From positions 4,875 to 10,705 of the forward strand of contig DUGF01000069.1 in the NCBI GenBank assembly GCA_013331535.1: a stretch of 5,831 nucleotides of DNA. Direction: 5' to 3'. Numbering within the stretch: the first letter of the stretch is position 1; every line of letters begins with the position of its first letter. This DNA comes from Microcaldota archaeon. GTDB taxonomy: Archaea > Micrarchaeota > Micrarchaeia > Anstonellales > Bilamarchaeaceae. Shown piece by piece: positions 5,036 through 5,831 of the stretch. A program made the translations under genes and the position numbers. The notes under the pieces were generated by a model that saw nothing but the letters and a program-made list of their open reading frames with translations, had not been told where the DNA came from and did no database searches.

Positions 5036-5536
5036 TTAGAATAGTCCAATCTCTTTCAATATCTCAGTAGCCTTTTTCTCAGCGCCGCTTTCGGGCGGAA
5101 CAAAAACCATTCCCTCATTAGGCTGACCGTAAATTATCGCGGTATTGCTGTCCGCGAATGCGATAAATGGAAGCGCAACAAGATCGTCCTCTCCGTCAAT
5201 AAGTATCGCCCCTCCTTTCTCGCTTTTAAGTAGTTTTTTTGCCGCACTGACTGACATTTTCGATATTGTTCCGGCTGCGTTCGTTACGTGGATTGGGGTT
5301 TTGAACTGCTCTTTGAGGATCTTCACTTTTTCCGTCTCAAGCGGTTTTCTCATGTATTTGAAATCAAATACTGCTACAAATGGTTTTATTCCATGAGCTA
5401 TAAGTTCTAGTGTGCAGATGTCTCCTACGGAAACAATGCGATATCTTCCAATAACAAATTGAAGTTCGGAATAAGTTATAATTCGTCCCATGGGCTTTTT
5501 GAGCTCCTCTTTCCGTTGTTCAGAGATTTCAGGCAT
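5036..5536 (-). CDS. GTP-dependent dephospho-CoA kinase (DUF359 family)
   Basis: This 166-residue protein belongs to the archaeal family that phosphorylates dephospho-CoA with GTP, the last step of CoA synthesis, in place of the bacterial ATP-using CoaE. Visible family blocks: EELKKPMGRII (10-20), VGDICTLEL (37-45, with G38-D39), the FDFKYMR segment (57-63, D58), NAAGT (86-90), the acidic DGEDDLVALP block (114-123) and YGQPNEGMV (136-144). No P-loop is present, as expected for this family. The frame extends upstream to an ATG at 5602, but MPEISEQRKEELKKP fits the usual N-terminus, and a TATA-like box lies 26 bases before the 5536 start. The longer form would overlap the divergent MFS gene. 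Cytoplasmic. It stands alone with no other CoA gene in the window. NAAG, where many members have NPAG, is a mild variation. Confidence 0.9.
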   Translation of the reverse strand: MPEISEQRKEELKKPMGRIITYSELQFVIGRYRIVSVGDICTLELIAHGIKPFVAVFDFKYMRKPLETEKVKILKEQFKTPIHVTNAAGTISKMSVSAAKKLLKSEKGGAILIDGEDDLVALPFIAFADSNTAIIYGQPNEGMVFVPPESGAEKKATEILKEIGLF

Positions 5537-5556
5537 GTAGCTATCTTCCAGGTCAA

Positions 5557-5566
5557 TGTTTAAAAT
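5557..5566. promoter_or_regulatory. Shared bidirectional TATA element
   Basis: GTTTAAAATC reads as a TATA-like box on both strands (GATTTTAAAC in reverse). Its centre is about 26 bases from the dephospho-CoA kinase ATG on one side and about 27 bases from the MFS ATG on the other. Each spacing is right for a leaderless transcript. No other TATA candidate lies in the 52-base gap between the two starts. Confidence 0.55.
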
Positions 5567-5588
5567 CGTTGTTCGGATAACCAATTCT

Positions 5589-5831
5589 ATGCAAAAACTC
5601 AATCCTATTCAAAATCCTATGCAAAAGTCTGAGTCAAAGTTTTTACCTGCCATGAGTCGAAATACAAAACTATTTGGTGCAATAAGTTTTCTTACAGATG
5701 TAAGCAGTGAAATGATATTTCCGCTCCTTCCGTTCTTTCTTACCGGGGTTCTTGGTGCCCCTGCATTTGTATTGGGGTTCATGGAAAGTATCGGGGAATT
5801 CACTGCAGGAATTTCTCGTTTTGCCGCAGGG
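5589..5831 (+). CDS. MFS transporter, N-terminal fragment cut by the window end
   Basis: The frame is open from the ATG at 5589 to the last base (81 codons). From about residue 28 it reads TKLFGAISFLTDVSSEMIFP and then LLPFFLTGVLGAPAFVLGF, a classic first membrane helix and loop of a major facilitator superfamily permease of the type with an SFxTDxSSEMxxPLLP opening. The next segment, MESIGEFTAGISRFAAG, starts helix 2. The substrate cannot be told. Later ATG codons at 5619 and 5652 are also in frame; the first is preferred because it sits 27 bases from the shared TATA element, though the residues before about 25 are polar and could be non-family sequence. It diverges from the dephospho-CoA kinase gene. 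The rest of the gene lies beyond the window. Confidence 0.82.
   Translation, partial: MQKLNPIQNPMQKSESKFLPAMSRNTKLFGAISFLTDVSSEMIFPLLPFFLTGVLGAPAFVLGFMESIGEFTAGISRFAAG

Noticed and set aside
5537..5602. Longer dephospho-CoA kinase starting at 5602
   Set aside because: The extra 22 residues fall outside the family's N-terminus, would overlap the MFS start, and would place the TATA-like element inside the gene.

Overview
The window is archaeal. It carries an Orc1/Cdc6 initiator, a GTP-dependent dephospho-CoA kinase of the DUF359 family, an archaeal PRC-barrel protein, an intron-containing tRNA-Ser and several TATA boxes placed 24-30 bases upstream of start codons, often with no room for a leader. 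Shine-Dalgarno sequences, where present, match the archaeal GGAGGTGAT pattern. The compact gene packing would suit a small-genome archaeon (a DPANN-like lineage is one guess), but the phylum cannot be fixed from this sequence.

Layout: (1) 1-1002, the 3' part of a + strand gene of unknown function, open to the left edge. (2) 1043-1744, a - strand membrane methyltransferase of the isoprenylcysteine carboxyl methyltransferase-like group, just downstream of (3) a - strand tRNA-Ser(GCU) gene at 1776-1902 with a 43-base intron. (4) 1970-2692, a + strand VIT1/CCC1-type Fe/Mn transporter. (5) 2708-3928, orc1/cdc6 on the - strand. (6) 3929-4542, a 614-base divergent intergenic region. (7) 4543-5023, a probable two-gene + strand operon of a PRC-barrel protein and a two-helix membrane protein. 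(8) 5036-5536, dephospho-CoA kinase on the - strand. (9) 5589 to the right edge, the start of an MFS transporter. Items 8 and 9 diverge from what looks like one symmetric TATA element.

The most unusual part is the intergenic region next to orc1. Its orc1-proximal half is a G-rich degenerate 7-base tandem repeat. It is followed by a dense array of about ten short-loop hairpins arranged in consecutive multibranch modules. Each module is closed by a 6-bp helix, and modules are joined by an 8-base linker, GGATAGAT. Two modules are diverged copies of each other, with paired substitutions that keep the helices intact. The imperfect pairs are G-T when read on the + strand, which points to a structured RNA (or folded single strand) of + sense. 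I do not recognise it as a known family. Its place beside orc1 also makes the region a candidate replication origin, and one ORB-like sequence lies at its right end.

The protein genes look like ordinary housekeeping and transport functions (DNA replication initiation, CoA synthesis, metal and solute transport) and do not form one pathway. The noncoding block at 3966-4414 is what deserves attention.
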